A stretch of DNA of 64,000 nt from Phaeospirillum sp. (lineage in GTDB: Bacteria; Pseudomonadota; Alphaproteobacteria; Rhodospirillales; Magnetospirillaceae). The position numbers were made by a program, and so were the translations under genes. Positions 1 through 8,540 of this stretch are shown piece by piece. Under the pieces are notes generated by a model. That model ran no database searches. It saw only the letters and a program-made list of their open reading frames with translations, and was not told the DNA's origin. Where the stretch lies: positions 273,178 to 337,177 of the forward strand of contig JAUSFB010000044.1 of assembly GCA_030651575.1 (NCBI GenBank), read 5' to 3'. The stretch's first letter is position 1; each line of letters opens with the position of its first letter.

Positions 1-1
1 G

Positions 2-298
2 CTGGCGGGGCGGCTGGCGGGGCGGCCCAGTTCGCCGTGGCGATTGGGTTATGCTTTGATTCCGGCGGGAGCGGTCGGGCTGGTGATCGGCCTGACCTCC
101 ATGACGCTCACTCAACTGGGGACCGAGGGCGTGAGCTTCGCCTGGGTGCCCGAGGCACGTGCCGGCCTGTTGCTGCTTGGGATCGGGTGGAGCGGAACCC
201 TGCTGTGGACGCTGTGTCCCAGACCGCTGGCCTGGCTGGCGGGCATGACCGGCCCGCTGGCCCATGCCGGTCTGTGGTGGGTGATATTGTTCGGTTGA
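2..298 (+). CDS. C-terminal end of an integral membrane protein (partial)
   Basis: The reading frame is open from the left edge to a TGA at 296-298, so this is the 3' end of a gene that starts outside the window. The visible 98 residues begin with a duplicated LAGR pair, coded by a 12-bp tandem repeat, followed by two or three hydrophobic segments (about residues 17-40, 52-70 and 80-97). The GYALIP stretch resembles the tail of polytopic 4Fe-4S membrane proteins, but no cysteine motif is visible in this part, so that assignment is only a guess. The helicase gene starts 45 bp downstream on the same strand. Confidence 0.6.
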   Translation: MAGRLAGRPSSPWRLGYALIPAGAVGLVIGLTSMTLTQLGTEGVSFAWVPEARAGLLLLGIGWSGTLLWTLCPRPLAWLAGMTGPLAHAGLWWVILFG

Positions 299-314
299 TG
301 AGGGCTTGCAATCC

Positions 315-342
315 GCTCCCCCAGAATCGACTCTGGGGGAGC
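315..342 (+). promoter_or_regulatory. Perfect hairpin covering the helicase ribosome binding site
   Basis: An 11-bp perfect inverted repeat (GCTCCCCCAGA and TCTGGGGGAGC) with a 6-nt loop ATCGAC ends one base before the ATG at 344. The right arm contains the only purine-rich Shine-Dalgarno candidate, GGGGGAG. No T-run follows, so a simple terminator for the upstream gene is less likely than an RNA structure controlling translation of the helicase. Confidence 0.6.
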
Positions 343-343
343 C

Positions 344-2785
344 ATGACCAATCCGCGCCTCCTCGCCGTTCTCGGCCCCACCAATACCGGTAAGACCCAT
401 TTCGCCCTGGACCGTATGCTGGGTCATGCCTCGGGCATGATCGGCTTTCCGCTGCGGCTGCTGGCGCGGGAAAACTACGACCGCATCGTGCGGCTGAAAG
501 GGGCCGGTGCGGTGGCGCTGATCACCGGCGAGGAAAAGATCATCCCGCCGCATCCCCGTTGGTTCGTCTGCACGGTGGAGTCCATGCCGCTGGACCGTCG
601 GGTGGCCTTCGTGGCGGTGGACGAGATCCAACTTTGCGCCGATCCCGAGCGCGGCCACATCTTCACCGACCGGCTGCTGCATGCCCGGGGCGAGCAGGAG
701 ACCGTGTTCCTGGGGGCCGAGACCATCAAGCCGCTGTTGCGTCAGCTGGCGCCGGGGGTGGAGTTCATCGGTCGGCCGCGCTTTTCCAGCCTGACCCATA
801 CCGGCCCGCGCAAACTGGCCCGATTGCCGCCGCGCTCGGTGGTGGTGGCGTTCTCCGCCGCCGAAGTCTATGCCATGGCCGAGTTCGTGCGCCGCTCACG
901 CGGGGGGGCGGCGGTGGTGCTGGGCGCGCTGTCGCCCCGCACCCGCAACGCCCAGATCGGCATGTATCAGGCGGGCGAAGTGGACTACATCGTCGCCACC
1001 GACGCCATCGGCATGGGGCTGAACATGGATGTGGACCATGTGGCCTTTGCGGCGCTGCGCAAGTTCGACGGCCGCGCCCCGCGCCTGCTGGAGCCGGCTG
1101 AATTGGCCCAGATCGCCGGCCGCGCCGGTCGCCACATGAATGACGGCAGTTTCGGCACCACCGCCGATGCCGGCGCCATTCCCGCCGATATGGTCGAGGC
1201 GGTGGAGAACCACCGTTTTCCACCGCTGAAGGCGCTGTCCTGGCGCAACTCCCAACTGCGCTTCACCTCGGTGGCGGCGCTGCTGGCCAGCCTGGACCGG
1301 CCGCCGGGGCAAGCCGGGCTGATCCGGGCGCGCGACGCCGACGACCATCTGGCGTTGGCGGCCCTGGCCGCCGATCCCGACATCTTGCGGCTGGCCTCGC
1401 ATCCCCAGCGGGTCAGCCTGCTGTGGGAGGTCTGTCGGATCCCCGATTTCCGCAAGGTGCTGGACGAGTCCCATACCCGCCTGCTGGGCCGCATTTTCAC
1501 TCATCTGGCTGCCCCCGCCGGGCGGCTGCCCACCGACTGGCTGGCCGAGAATCTGGCGCGGATCGACCGGGTGGACGGTGAGATTGACGCCATCGTCGCC
1601 CGCATCGCCAGTATCCGCACCTGGACCTATGTGGCCAACCGGATCGACTGGGTCGCCGATCCCGGCCATTGGCAGGAGGTGAGCCGCGCCATCGAGGATC
1701 GTCTGTCCGACGCCCTGCACGACCGCCTGACCAACCGGTTTGTCGATAAACGCACCGCCGTACTGGTGCGTCGGCTGCGCGATAGCGGCGAGATGGCGGC
1801 GGTGGTGACGGCCGAGGGCGACGTTCTGGTCGAGGGTCAGTATGTGGGCCGCCTCCAGGGCTTTGCCTTCCAGCCCGACCGCACCGAGACCGCCGGAGCC
1901 GCCAGGACGGTCCTGTCCGCCGCATCGCGCGCCCTGAAGCGCGAGATCGCCAGTCGTCTCGACCTCCTGGTCGGCGACGGCGACCCGGCCTTCACCCTTG
2001 GCCCCGATGGTATCGGCTGGCGTGGCGAGATAGTGGCGCGGCTGGCCGGCGGGGTCGACCTGCTGCGACCCGCGGTCGAGCCGCCGGAGAGCGACCTGCT
2101 GGAGCCGCCGATGCGCGAAAGGCTGCGTCGTCGCCTGACCGGGGCCGTCCACGCCATCGTCGCCCGCGACCTGGCGTCGTTGGTCATGGTGCGCGAGGCT
2201 CGGTTGACCGGGGCCGCCCGGGGCTTGGCCCACCAACTGGTCGAGGCGTTGGGCTCGCTGCCGCTGGCCCCGGCGCGACGGCAGGTGGAGGTGCTGAGTC
2301 CGGCCGACCGCGCCGCCCTGGCCCGGTTGGGAGTGCGCTTCGGCACCGAAAGCGTCTTCCTGCCCGCTCTGTTGAAGCCGGCGACCCAGTCCCTGCGGGC
2401 CTTGTTGTGGAGCATTCACAAGGGTTGCCCCACCGCCGATCCGCCCGGCCCCAAGCCGGCGGTGGCGGCCGACCCGGCCCGGTCGCCCGACTTTTACGAC
2501 GCGGTCGGCTATCGGGTGGCGGGGGGCATCGCGGTGCGGGTCGATATGCTGGAGCGATTCGCCGCCGAGGCGCGGACTCTGGCCAAGGCCGGCCCGTTCG
2601 AGCCCAGCCGGTTGCTGCTGTCGCTGTTGGGCCTGGGGGCCGCAGCCACCGCTTCGGTGCTGACCGGTCTGGGGTATGAGCGCGACCCGGCGGGGGCCTT
2701 TCGCTCCGGCCGCCGCCCTCGGCCGCGCCGTCAGTCCAGCCCGGTCGATCCGGACTCGCCGTTCGCCGTTCTCAAGGTCCGGTAG
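344..2785 (+). CDS. SUV3-like superfamily 2 RNA helicase
   Basis: An 813-residue DExH-type helicase related to mitochondrial SUV3. Family members unwind RNA and, in mitochondria, work with a degradosome. Visible motifs are Walker A GPTNTGKT (residues 11-18), motif II DEIQ (93-96), the motif V region ATDAIGMGLNMD and motif VI QIAGRAGRH (from residue 256). The C-terminal half carries a basic tail ending near RRPRPRRQSS. The ATG at 344 is the only start that keeps the N-terminal Walker A. Its Shine-Dalgarno lies inside a perfect hairpin and is only about 2 nt away, which is unusually close. The downstream chemoreceptor looks like a separate unit. The RNA substrate cannot be told from sequence. 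Confidence 0.88.
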   Translation: MTNPRLLAVLGPTNTGKTHFALDRMLGHASGMIGFPLRLLARENYDRIVRLKGAGAVALITGEEKIIPPHPRWFVCTVESMPLDRRVAFVAVDEIQLCADPERGHIFTDRLLHARGEQETVFLGAETIKPLLRQLAPGVEFIGRPRFSSLTHTGPRKLARLPPRSVVVAFSAAEVYAMAEFVRRSRGGAAVVLGALSPRTRNAQIGMYQAGEVDYIVATDAIGMGLNMDVDHVAFAALRKFDGRAPRLLEPAELAQIAGRAGRHMNDGSFGTTADAGAIPADMVEAVENHRFPPLKALSWRNSQLRFTSVAALLASLDRPPGQAGLIRARDADDHLALAALAADPDILRLASHPQRVSLLWEVCRIPDFRKVLDESHTRLLGRIFTHLAAPAGRLPTDWLAENLARIDRVDGEIDAIVARIASIRTWTYVANRIDWVADPGHWQEVSRAIEDRLSDALHDRLTNRFVDKRTAVLVRRLRDSGEMAAVVTAEGDVLVEGQYVGRLQGFAFQPDRTETAGAARTVLSAASRALKREIASRLDLLVGDGDPAFTLGPDGIGWRGEIVARLAGGVDLLRPAVEPPESDLLEPPMRERLRRRLTGAVHAIVARDLASLVMVREARLTGAARGLAHQLVEALGSLPLAPARRQVEVLSPADRAALARLGVRFGTESVFLPALLKPATQSLRALLWSIHKGCPTADPPGPKPAVAADPARSPDFYDAVGYRVAGGIAVRVDMLERFAAEARTLAKAGPFEPSRLLLSLLGLGAAATASVLTGLGYERDPAGAFRSGRRPRPRRQSSPVDPDSPFAVLKVR

Positions 2786-2814
2786 TCGGGCGGAATATTG
2801 TTGCATCGTTAAAC

Positions 2815-2831
2815 TGTTGTGTGTCACAACA
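2815..2831. promoter_or_regulatory. Palindrome upstream of chemoreceptor gene
   Basis: TGTTGTG and CACAACA form a perfect 7-bp inverted repeat around a 3-nt centre, in the AT-richer 145-bp gap between the helicase stop and the chemoreceptor start. The size and symmetry suit a dimeric repressor or activator site, or a short hairpin. No clear -35/-10 pair could be assigned next to it. Confidence 0.3.
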
Positions 2832-2930
2832 TAGTTATCGACGCATCGCCCTGATCAGGCATGATCGTCCAATAAAAAATTATCCGGGTTCGTCGGCATC
2901 GCTTCGCATCGCGCTGCAAAGGGGACGCTC

Positions 2931-4613
2931 ATGCATATGGCAGACATGAAAATCGGTGTCCGGCTGTTTGCCGGCTTCGGGCTGATGATTCTGATCACCG
3001 GCGGGCTGGGGTTGCTATCGGTGGTCCAGCTCCGCTCTATTTCCTCGCAGACCGAGCTGCTGCACCGGCATCCGTTCACGGTCTCGTCGGCTCTGTCCGA
3101 GGCCAATGCCGGCATCATCTCCATGCATCGGTCCATGAAGGATCTGGCGCTGGCCTTCGAGGACAAGGATATCGCAGCCGCCGAGGCGGCCATCGATCAG
3201 GCCGAGGCCGGCGTCACCCTCAAGCTTGATCTGGCCCGCGAGCGTTTCCTGGCCGATCCCGGCATCTTTGACGAACTGCGCGCCGCCCTGGCGCAATGGC
3301 GGCCGATCCGCAAGGAGATCGTCTCCATGATGATGGAGGGCCGCAGCGTCGAGGGCGCCGACATCACCAAGGGCGCCGCCGCCAGGCAGGCCGCCGTGAT
3401 CCAGCGCCTGATGGGGTCGGCCATCACCCTGGCGACCGAGGACGCCGCCCATTTCCGCGAGCGCGCACAGTCGGAACAGCAAAGCGCCACGGTCATCTTG
3501 CTGGTGTCGTTCATCGGATTTGTCGTGGTGGGGTTGGCGGTGGCCCTGGTGGTGACCCGCAGCCTGACCCGGCCGCTGGAAACCCTGCGCCGCAGCATGA
3601 GCGCCCTGGCGACCGGCAGCGATACCGAGCAGGTGCCGTGCCTGGATCGCCGCGACGAGATCGGCGACATGGCCCGCACAGTCAGCGTGTTCGCCAGCAA
3701 TGCCCGCGAGATGCGGCAACTGGCCGAGGATCGCCGCCGGACCGAGGCGCGGGCCTCCGAGGATCGTCGGCAGGCGCGGACCGCCCTGGCCGGCGAGTTC
3801 GAGGAGACGGTCAAGGCCCTGGTGGCCGATCTGGCGGCCGCCGCCACCGAAATGAGTGAAACGGCCTCGGCCATGTCGACGTCGGTCTCCGATGCCGCGG
3901 TCGAGGCCGGGGCCGCCGAACGCAGCGCCGAGGCGGCGTCGGGCAATGTGCAGACGGTGGTCGATGCGGTGGAGCGGATGTCCGCCGCCATCGCCGAGAT
4001 CGAGCGTCAGGTGGTGGCCTCCTCCGGCACCACCGCCGATGCGGTCGGCAAGGCCCGAAGCGCCTCGACCAATGTGGAAAGTCTCGCGACCGTGGCCGAG
4101 CGGATCGGCGAGGTGGTCGGTCTGATCAACTCCATCGCCGGCCAGACCAATCTGCTGGCGCTCAACGCCACCATCGAGGCGGCGCGGGCCGGCGACGCCG
4201 GCAAGGGCTTCGCCGTGGTGGCCGGTGAGGTCAAGAACCTCGCCAACCAGACCTCCCGGGCGACCCAGGAGATTTCGACTCAAATCTCCCAGGTCCAGGC
4301 CGCCACCGCCGAAACGGTGACGGCGATCCAAGACATCGCCCGGATCATCGTCGATATGAGCCGGGTGGTGGAGGCGATCACCCAATCGGTGAAGCAGCAG
4401 CAGTTGGCCACCGGCGAGATCACCCACAGCGTCGAGGCCGCCGTGCGGGGAACCGGTGAGGTGGTCGGCAACGTCGCCCGCGTCAGCTCGGTCGCGCGTC
4501 AGGCCGGCGGTGCGTCAGGCCATGTCTTGGAGCAGTCGCGCGGCCTGTCCCGCCAGACCGGAAATCTGATGGACGAGGTCACGCGCTTCATCGCCGGCAT
4601 TCGGGCGGGCTAA
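2931..4613 (+). CDS. Methyl-accepting chemotaxis protein
   Basis: A 560-residue transmembrane chemoreceptor that would signal to CheA/CheW. Order of parts: TM1 about residues 10-32, a four-helix-bundle type periplasmic sensor of about 150 residues, TM2 about 188-208, HAMP about 209-262, then the long cytoplasmic coiled coil. The conserved signalling tip is plain at about 395-440, with [20 protein letters not shown] followed by [15 protein letters not shown]. The start ATG at 2931 has GGGGA 6 nt upstream; a second ATG two codons on is also possible. There are no che genes nearby, so this is an orphan receptor. The ligand is unknown, and the C-terminus has no CheR-binding pentapeptide. Confidence 0.93.
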   Translation: MHMADMKIGVRLFAGFGLMILITGGLGLLSVVQLRSISSQTELLHRHPFTVSSALSEANAGIISMHRSMKDLALAFEDKDIAAAEAAIDQAEAGVTLKLDLARERFLADPGIFDELRAALAQWRPIRKEIVSMMMEGRSVEGADITKGAAARQAAVIQRLMGSAITLATEDAAHFRERAQSEQQSATVILLVSFIGFVVVGLAVALVVTRSLTRPLETLRRSMSALATGSDTEQVPCLDRRDEIGDMARTVSVFASNAREMRQLAEDRRRTEARASEDRRQARTALAGEFEETVKALVADLAAAATEMSETASAMSTSVSDAAVEAGAAERSAEAASGNVQTVVDAVERMSAAIAEIERQVVASSGTTADAVGKARSASTNVESLATVAERIGEVVGLINSIAGQTNLLALNATIEAARAGDAGKGFAVVAGEVKNLANQTSRATQEISTQISQVQAATAETVTAIQDIARIIVDMSRVVEAITQSVKQQQLATGEITHSVEAAVRGTGEVVGNVARVSSVARQAGGASGHVLEQSRGLSRQTGNLMDEVTRFIAGIRAG

Positions 4614-4620
4614 GGGGTGG

Positions 4621-5211
4621 TTACAGGATCTTGCACGCTTCGTCGAAGCCGAGCCGGGGGCCGCGCGGGTACAGGCCGGCGGGGTCGCCGTATCCGATAT
4701 TGATCAGGAAGTTGGACCTGATGGTGGTGCCGGTAAAGAACTCGGCATCGACCTTGGCGTTATCGAACCCGCTCATGGGGCCGCAATCCAGCCCGATCGC
4801 CCGCAGCGCCAGGAGGAAGTATCCGCCCTGCAAGGTGCCGTTGCGGCTGGCGGTGCTGTCGATCAGGGCGTCGTTGCCGACGAACCAGGATCGGGCGTCG
4901 GCATGGGGGAACAGCCGAGGCAGCGCCTCGAAAAACGCCATGTCGTGGCCGATGATGGCGGTGACCGGCGCCGCCATGGTCTTGTCCACATTGCCCGGCG
5001 CCAGCGCCGGTTTCAGCCGCGCCTTGGCCTCGGCCGAGCGCACGAAGATGATGCGGGCCGGCAGGCAGTTGACGCTGGTCGGACCCATGACCGCCTGATC
5101 CCAGGCGCGGCGCAGCAGATCGTCGGCAACGGGGAGGGGCTGGAATGCCGAGAAACTACGGGCTTGCCCGAACAGCAGATCAAGGCTGTCCTGATTCAAT
5201 TGCGCACTCAT
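4621..5211 (-). CDS. RutE/HadB-type nitroreductase family protein (malonic semialdehyde reductase-like)
   Basis: A 196-residue FMN-dependent nitroreductase-fold protein. The segments [50 protein letters not shown] and [17 protein letters not shown] match the RutE branch, which reduces 3-oxopropanoate (malonic semialdehyde) in pyrimidine breakdown. No other rut gene is nearby, so the physiological substrate is uncertain. The open frame extends 42 codons further upstream, but the ATG at 5211 is preferred: AGGAG lies about 10 nt upstream and the family begins there. It is convergent with the chemoreceptor, whose stop is 7 bp away. Confidence 0.82.
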   Translation of the reverse strand: MSAQLNQDSLDLLFGQARSFSAFQPLPVADDLLRRAWDQAVMGPTSVNCLPARIIFVRSAEAKARLKPALAPGNVDKTMAAPVTAIIGHDMAFFEALPRLFPHADARSWFVGNDALIDSTASRNGTLQGGYFLLALRAIGLDCGPMSGFDNAKVDAEFFTGTTIRSNFLINIGYGDPAGLYPRGPRLGFDEACKIL

Positions 5212-5306
5212 GGGTTGCTTCTCCTCGTATTTGGCTGTACGTGACCGCCTGGATGCGGCAAACATTGCGGACTGTAAAACGCATGTTTGATGGGGACCAG
5301 AGGGTG

Positions 5307-6317
5307 ATGGGGAAACGGTCTGTTGCTTCGGCTGCACTGATCTGGCTGGGGGCGGCCGTGATGTCGTCCGCCTGGGCGGCCGATTCCGCCGTGATTTTGC
5401 TGTATCACCGTTTTGACGATGACCGGGTCGCCGCGCTGAACACCAGCACGGCTCAACTGGGCGCCCAGATGGCCGAGTTCAAGAACGGCGGTCACGCGGT
5501 GCTGCCGCTGGCCGAGGTGATGGAGGCCATGCGGGCGGGACGGCCGCTGCCGGACAAGGTCGTCGCCATCACCATCGACGATGCCGCCGCCTCGGTTTAT
5601 TCCCGCGCCTGGCCGGTGTTGAGAAAGGCCGGTCTTCCCGTCACCCTGGCCATCGCCACCGATGAAATCGATCGTGGCGGGTCCGAGGTGATGACCTGGA
5701 ATCAGGTTCGCGAACTGGTCGCCGCCGGGGTCGCCGTCGCCAGCCAGGGCGCCGCCCGTCTGCACATGGTCAAGGCCGGCTCCGAAGCGGTGGCGGCCGA
5801 TCTGGTCCGCGCCCGCGCCCGGTTCGAACACGAGTTGGGCCGTGTTCCAGCCCTGTTCGTCTGGCCGTGGGGCGAGGCCAGCGCCGAGGCCATCCGGCTG
5901 GTGCGCGACGCTGGCTATGTCGCCGCCTTCGGCCAGCATTCCGGTGCGGTCTGGGCCAGGGCCGATCCTTATTTCCTGCCGCGCTTCGCCGCCACTTCGG
6001 CCTATGGCGAGCCGGAGCGGTTCCGGCTGGCGATCCGGTCGCTGCCCCTGCCGGCCGAAGACATCACCCCCGACGATCCCGCCATCAAGGTCAACCCGCC
6101 CGCCTTCGGCTTCACCTTGGCCGAGGATGTGCCGGGCATCGACGGGCTGGCCTGCTTTTCGTCCCATCAGGGCCAGTTGCGGGTTGAACGGCTGGGGCCG
6201 AGGGTGGAAGTTCGCATGTCCAAGCCGTTTCCTTCCGGACGCGGCCGTATCAACTGCACCGTCGCCACGCTGGAGGGGCGGTGGCGCTGGTTCGGCTGGC
6301 AGTTTATCGTGCCGTGA
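5307..6317 (+). CDS. Divergent polysaccharide deacetylase (NodB-fold) with signal peptide
   Basis: A 336-residue secreted protein with a typical signal peptide (about residues 1-24, ending SSAWA). It contains the start of a NodB homology domain: LLYHRF, then TIDDA (89-93) where the family has TFDDG, followed by [17 protein letters not shown]. The expected zinc-binding SH-x-x-H motif appears as SQGAARLH (146-153), so at least one metal-ligand histidine seems to be missing. It may be a weak or inactive deacetylase, or belong to a subfamily with other ligands. Start: ATG 5307 gives the cleanest signal peptide; an in-frame ATG at 5283 is an alternative. The last 14 bp overlap the convergent gene at 6304. 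Confidence 0.72.
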   Translation: MGKRSVASAALIWLGAAVMSSAWAADSAVILLYHRFDDDRVAALNTSTAQLGAQMAEFKNGGHAVLPLAEVMEAMRAGRPLPDKVVAITIDDAAASVYSRAWPVLRKAGLPVTLAIATDEIDRGGSEVMTWNQVRELVAAGVAVASQGAARLHMVKAGSEAVAADLVRARARFEHELGRVPALFVWPWGEASAEAIRLVRDAGYVAAFGQHSGAVWARADPYFLPRFAATSAYGEPERFRLAIRSLPLPAEDITPDDPAIKVNPPAFGFTLAEDVPGIDGLACFSSHQGQLRVERLGPRVEVRMSKPFPSGRGRINCTVATLEGRWRWFGWQFIVP

Positions 6318-7458
6318 TCCAGACGGCCGATAGGTCGTCGCTGAAGGCACAGCCTCGGAACAGCAAGACCTCGATTTCGGATAACAGGTCGCCGGAGGTC
6401 ATCTCGGCGATCCACAGCGCCGTTTTCTCGCCCAGGAAATTGCCGTTGCCGTCGATGGCTTCGGTCAGGCCGTCGCTGTAAAGCAGCAGCCCGCTGCCCG
6501 GCTGGAACGGAACTTCGGTGTTGTGGTAGGCCGCCTCGGCGATGACGCCCAACGGGTGGGAGTTGATGGCCAGCAACCGGGCCGCGCCATCCGGCCCTCG
6601 CAGCGCCGGGGCCGGGGCGCTGGCGCTGGCGAAGGTCATGGTGTGCCGGGACGAGTCGAACACCGCATAGATCATGGTGGCGAATTGGCCGCGTTGCAGC
6701 ACGCCGAGCAGGGCCTGATTGATCCGTCCCAGCAAGGCCGCCGGGTCTCCCGCGACGTCGCCTTTCTTGCCCAGCAGGACATGCAGGCGGAAGGTGTTGA
6801 TGGCCGCCGCGATGCCATGGCCGGAGAAATCGACCAGATAGAGCCCGAAGCGGTGTTTGTCGACCGGAATGAGGCCCCACAGGTCACCGCCCAGTTCGGA
6901 CGAACTGCGAAAGACCGAATTCAGGCGCATGCCATAGGCGGCCTCCACATGGGCGATCTCGGCCGCCGTTGGCAGCAGGCCCTCCTGCATGGCCTGGGCG
7001 GCGGCGAGGTCGCGGCCCAGGCGGTCCTGGTAGCGCCGCAGCCGGGCGATCAGCAGCCGCGAGCGCAGATGTACCGAGACGCGGGCCATGAATTCGCGGC
7101 GATCGATGGGCTTGACCACATAGTCGGATGCGCCGGCGTCGAAGGCCGCCGCCCGCTCGCTTGCCTCGTCGAGGGCCGTCGCCACCAGGACCGGAATCTC
7201 GGCATGGGCCGGATTGGCCCGCAGGTGCTGAAGGAAAGTGATTCCGTCCATGCGCGGCATCATGACGTCGAGGATGATGATATCGGGAGAGAAGGTCTTC
7301 AGGCGTTCCAGCCCCTCCAATCCGTCTTCCGCCGTCTCGATCCGGGTAATCCCCATGATTTCAAGCATGGTGGAGACCAGTTGCTGATTGAGGGCGCTAT
7401 CTTCGACGATCAGGACGCTGCCGTTGACGAATTCCGTTCCGTAAACGGGGGAGTTCAT
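6304..7458 (-). CDS. Response regulator with PP2C/SpoIIE (RsbU-type) phosphatase domain
   Basis: A 384-residue fusion. An N-terminal receiver domain (about residues 14-130) has the phospho-acceptor in ILDVMMPRMDG (Asp64), ATAL and the switch lysine in VVKPID. A short coiled linker (about 140-175) leads to a PPM/SpoIIE-like serine phosphatase (about 185-384) with GGDLWG and the metal-binding DFSGHG and YSDGLTEA motifs. Such proteins dephosphorylate anti-sigma-factor antagonists in partner-switching systems. No anti-sigma or STAS gene lies next to it, so the output is unknown. It is divergent from the BzdR-like regulator at 7606, with a 147-bp shared promoter region. Confidence 0.88.
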   Translation of the reverse strand: MNSPVYGTEFVNGSVLIVEDSALNQQLVSTMLEIMGITRIETAEDGLEGLERLKTFSPDIIILDVMMPRMDGITFLQHLRANPAHAEIPVLVATALDEASERAAAFDAGASDYVVKPIDRREFMARVSVHLRSRLLIARLRRYQDRLGRDLAAAQAMQEGLLPTAAEIAHVEAAYGMRLNSVFRSSSELGGDLWGLIPVDKHRFGLYLVDFSGHGIAAAINTFRLHVLLGKKGDVAGDPAALLGRINQALLGVLQRGQFATMIYAVFDSSRHTMTFASASAPAPALRGPDGAARLLAINSHPLGVIAEAAYHNTEVPFQPGSGLLLYSDGLTEAIDGNGNFLGEKTALWIAEMTSGDLLSEIEVLLFRGCAFSDDLSAVWITAR

Positions 7459-7524
7459 GATCGTCGTTTGATCGTGGGATGTTCCTGGGCCAGCGGCATG
7501 CTTCGATTCTCCCCAATCTCAGGA

Positions 7525-7538
7525 TGCACCATTATGCA
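7525..7538. promoter_or_regulatory. TGCA-N6-TGCA site, candidate BzdR-type operator
   Basis: TGCA-CCATTA-TGCA lies in the intergenic region between the RsbU-type gene (start 7458) and the BzdR-family regulator gene (start 7606). BzdR of Azoarcus is known to recognise TGCA repeats in its target promoter, so this is a plausible autoregulatory or divergent operator. Two related TGCT words lie near 7496 and 7564. Confidence 0.5.
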
Positions 7539-7605
7539 CAAGGCTAGCCATGCGGCCACAACCATGCTTCATTATCGCCGGTATCGGGCGACAGGGTAGT
7601 GTTTC

Positions 7606-8478
7606 ATGGGAGATCAGGCAGAATTCACGGCCATGGCCAAGCGGCTGGGAGACCGGGTCAAGCGGTTTCGGGCGCGGCGCGGCATGTCGCGCAAGGACCT
7701 GTCGCAGCATGCCGGCATCTCGGAACGCTACCTCGCCCAGTTGGAGGGCGGTCAGGCCAATGTCAGCTTCAATATCCTGTGGCTGCTGGCTCAGGCCATG
7801 GATCTGCCGGTCGCCGAGCTGATCGAGGCCGAGACCGACGAGCATCATCCCGATTTGGCCCTGGCCCGTAAATTCCTCGAAACCCTGACGCCGGATCAGC
7901 AGTCGGAAGCCTATATCTTGCTGCGTCAGGCCTTCAGACGCGGCCTCAAACTGTCGCGCCGGGTCGCCCTGGTCGGGTTGCGGGGGGCGGGCAAGACCAC
8001 GCTGGGCCAGTTGTTGGCGCAACGCTATGGGGTTCCCTTTGTGCGGGTCACCTCGGTGATCGAGCAGATCGCCGGCATGGACATGACCGAGATTCTGCTG
8101 TCCATGGGTCAGAAGGGCTATCGCAAGCTGGAGTTCAGCGCGCTGGAAACCACTATCGAAAGCCAGAAGAGCATGGTGCTCGAATCCGGCGGCTCCCTGG
8201 TGTCCGAGCCCCAGACCTATGACGTGTTGCTGCAATCCTGCTTTACCGTCTGGGTCCAGGCCTCCCCCGAGGAGCACATGCGCCGGGTGATGAGCCAGGG
8301 CGACCTGCGCCCCATCGAGGGCCAGGGCCGCGCCGCCATGGAGGATCTGCGGTCCATCTTGGATGCGCGCCGACACCTCTACGGCCGCGCCGACGCCGTC
8401 CTCAACACCTCGGACCGCAGCGTCGAGCAGAGCCTGGAAGAACTGTCACGGCTCTGCGCCCCTCATCTGGGGCTTTGA
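7606..8478 (+). CDS. BzdR/BoxR-family regulator: XRE HTH domain fused to shikimate kinase-like domain
   Basis: A 290-residue two-domain regulator. Residues about 14-75 form an XRE helix-turn-helix (MSRKDLSQHAGISERYLAQL). Residues about 118-285 are shikimate-kinase-like, with a P-loop GLRGAGKTT (124-132). In BzdR and BoxR the kinase-like domain binds benzoyl-CoA and releases the promoter of anaerobic or aerobic benzoyl-CoA pathways. No benzoate genes occur in this window, so the target may be elsewhere, or this may be a paralog with a different effector. ATG 7606 is used; its ribosome binding site (AGGG at 7593-7596) is rather far, and an in-frame ATG at 7633 is possible. Confidence 0.87.
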   Translation: MGDQAEFTAMAKRLGDRVKRFRARRGMSRKDLSQHAGISERYLAQLEGGQANVSFNILWLLAQAMDLPVAELIEAETDEHHPDLALARKFLETLTPDQQSEAYILLRQAFRRGLKLSRRVALVGLRGAGKTTLGQLLAQRYGVPFVRVTSVIEQIAGMDMTEILLSMGQKGYRKLEFSALETTIESQKSMVLESGGSLVSEPQTYDVLLQSCFTVWVQASPEEHMRRVMSQGDLRPIEGQGRAAMEDLRSILDARRHLYGRADAVLNTSDRSVEQSLEELSRLCAPHLGL

Positions 8479-8540
8479 CGGGCATCTACCGACGCGCCAT
8501 CCAGCGCGGTCCATGCCGCGGAGCCGCCCGCTCTTCGGCC

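Noticed and set aside
1..25. GCTGGCGGGGCG repeated at the left edge and again as the last bases of the window, hinting at a circular or terminally redundant molecule
   Set aside because: Only about 15 bases are shared. At the left end they code for part of a protein (LAGRLAGR) and at the right end they follow a promoter, so chance in GC-rich DNA is the simpler explanation.
896..2827. A 643-codon open frame on the minus strand opposite the helicase, and many similar long frames elsewhere
   Set aside because: They mirror real genes in high-GC DNA, have low-complexity Gly/Gln/His/Arg-rich products, and have no ribosome binding site or family motif.
5212..5337. 42-codon N-terminal extension of the RutE-like protein
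   Set aside because: It has no family similarity, overlaps the divergent promoter region, and a good ribosome binding site lies before the ATG at 5211.
6304..6317. 14-bp convergent overlap of the deacetylase and RsbU-type genes as a regulatory antisense device
   Set aside because: Short convergent overlaps are common in compact genomes (another occurs at 58605-58608), and nothing else supports antisense control.
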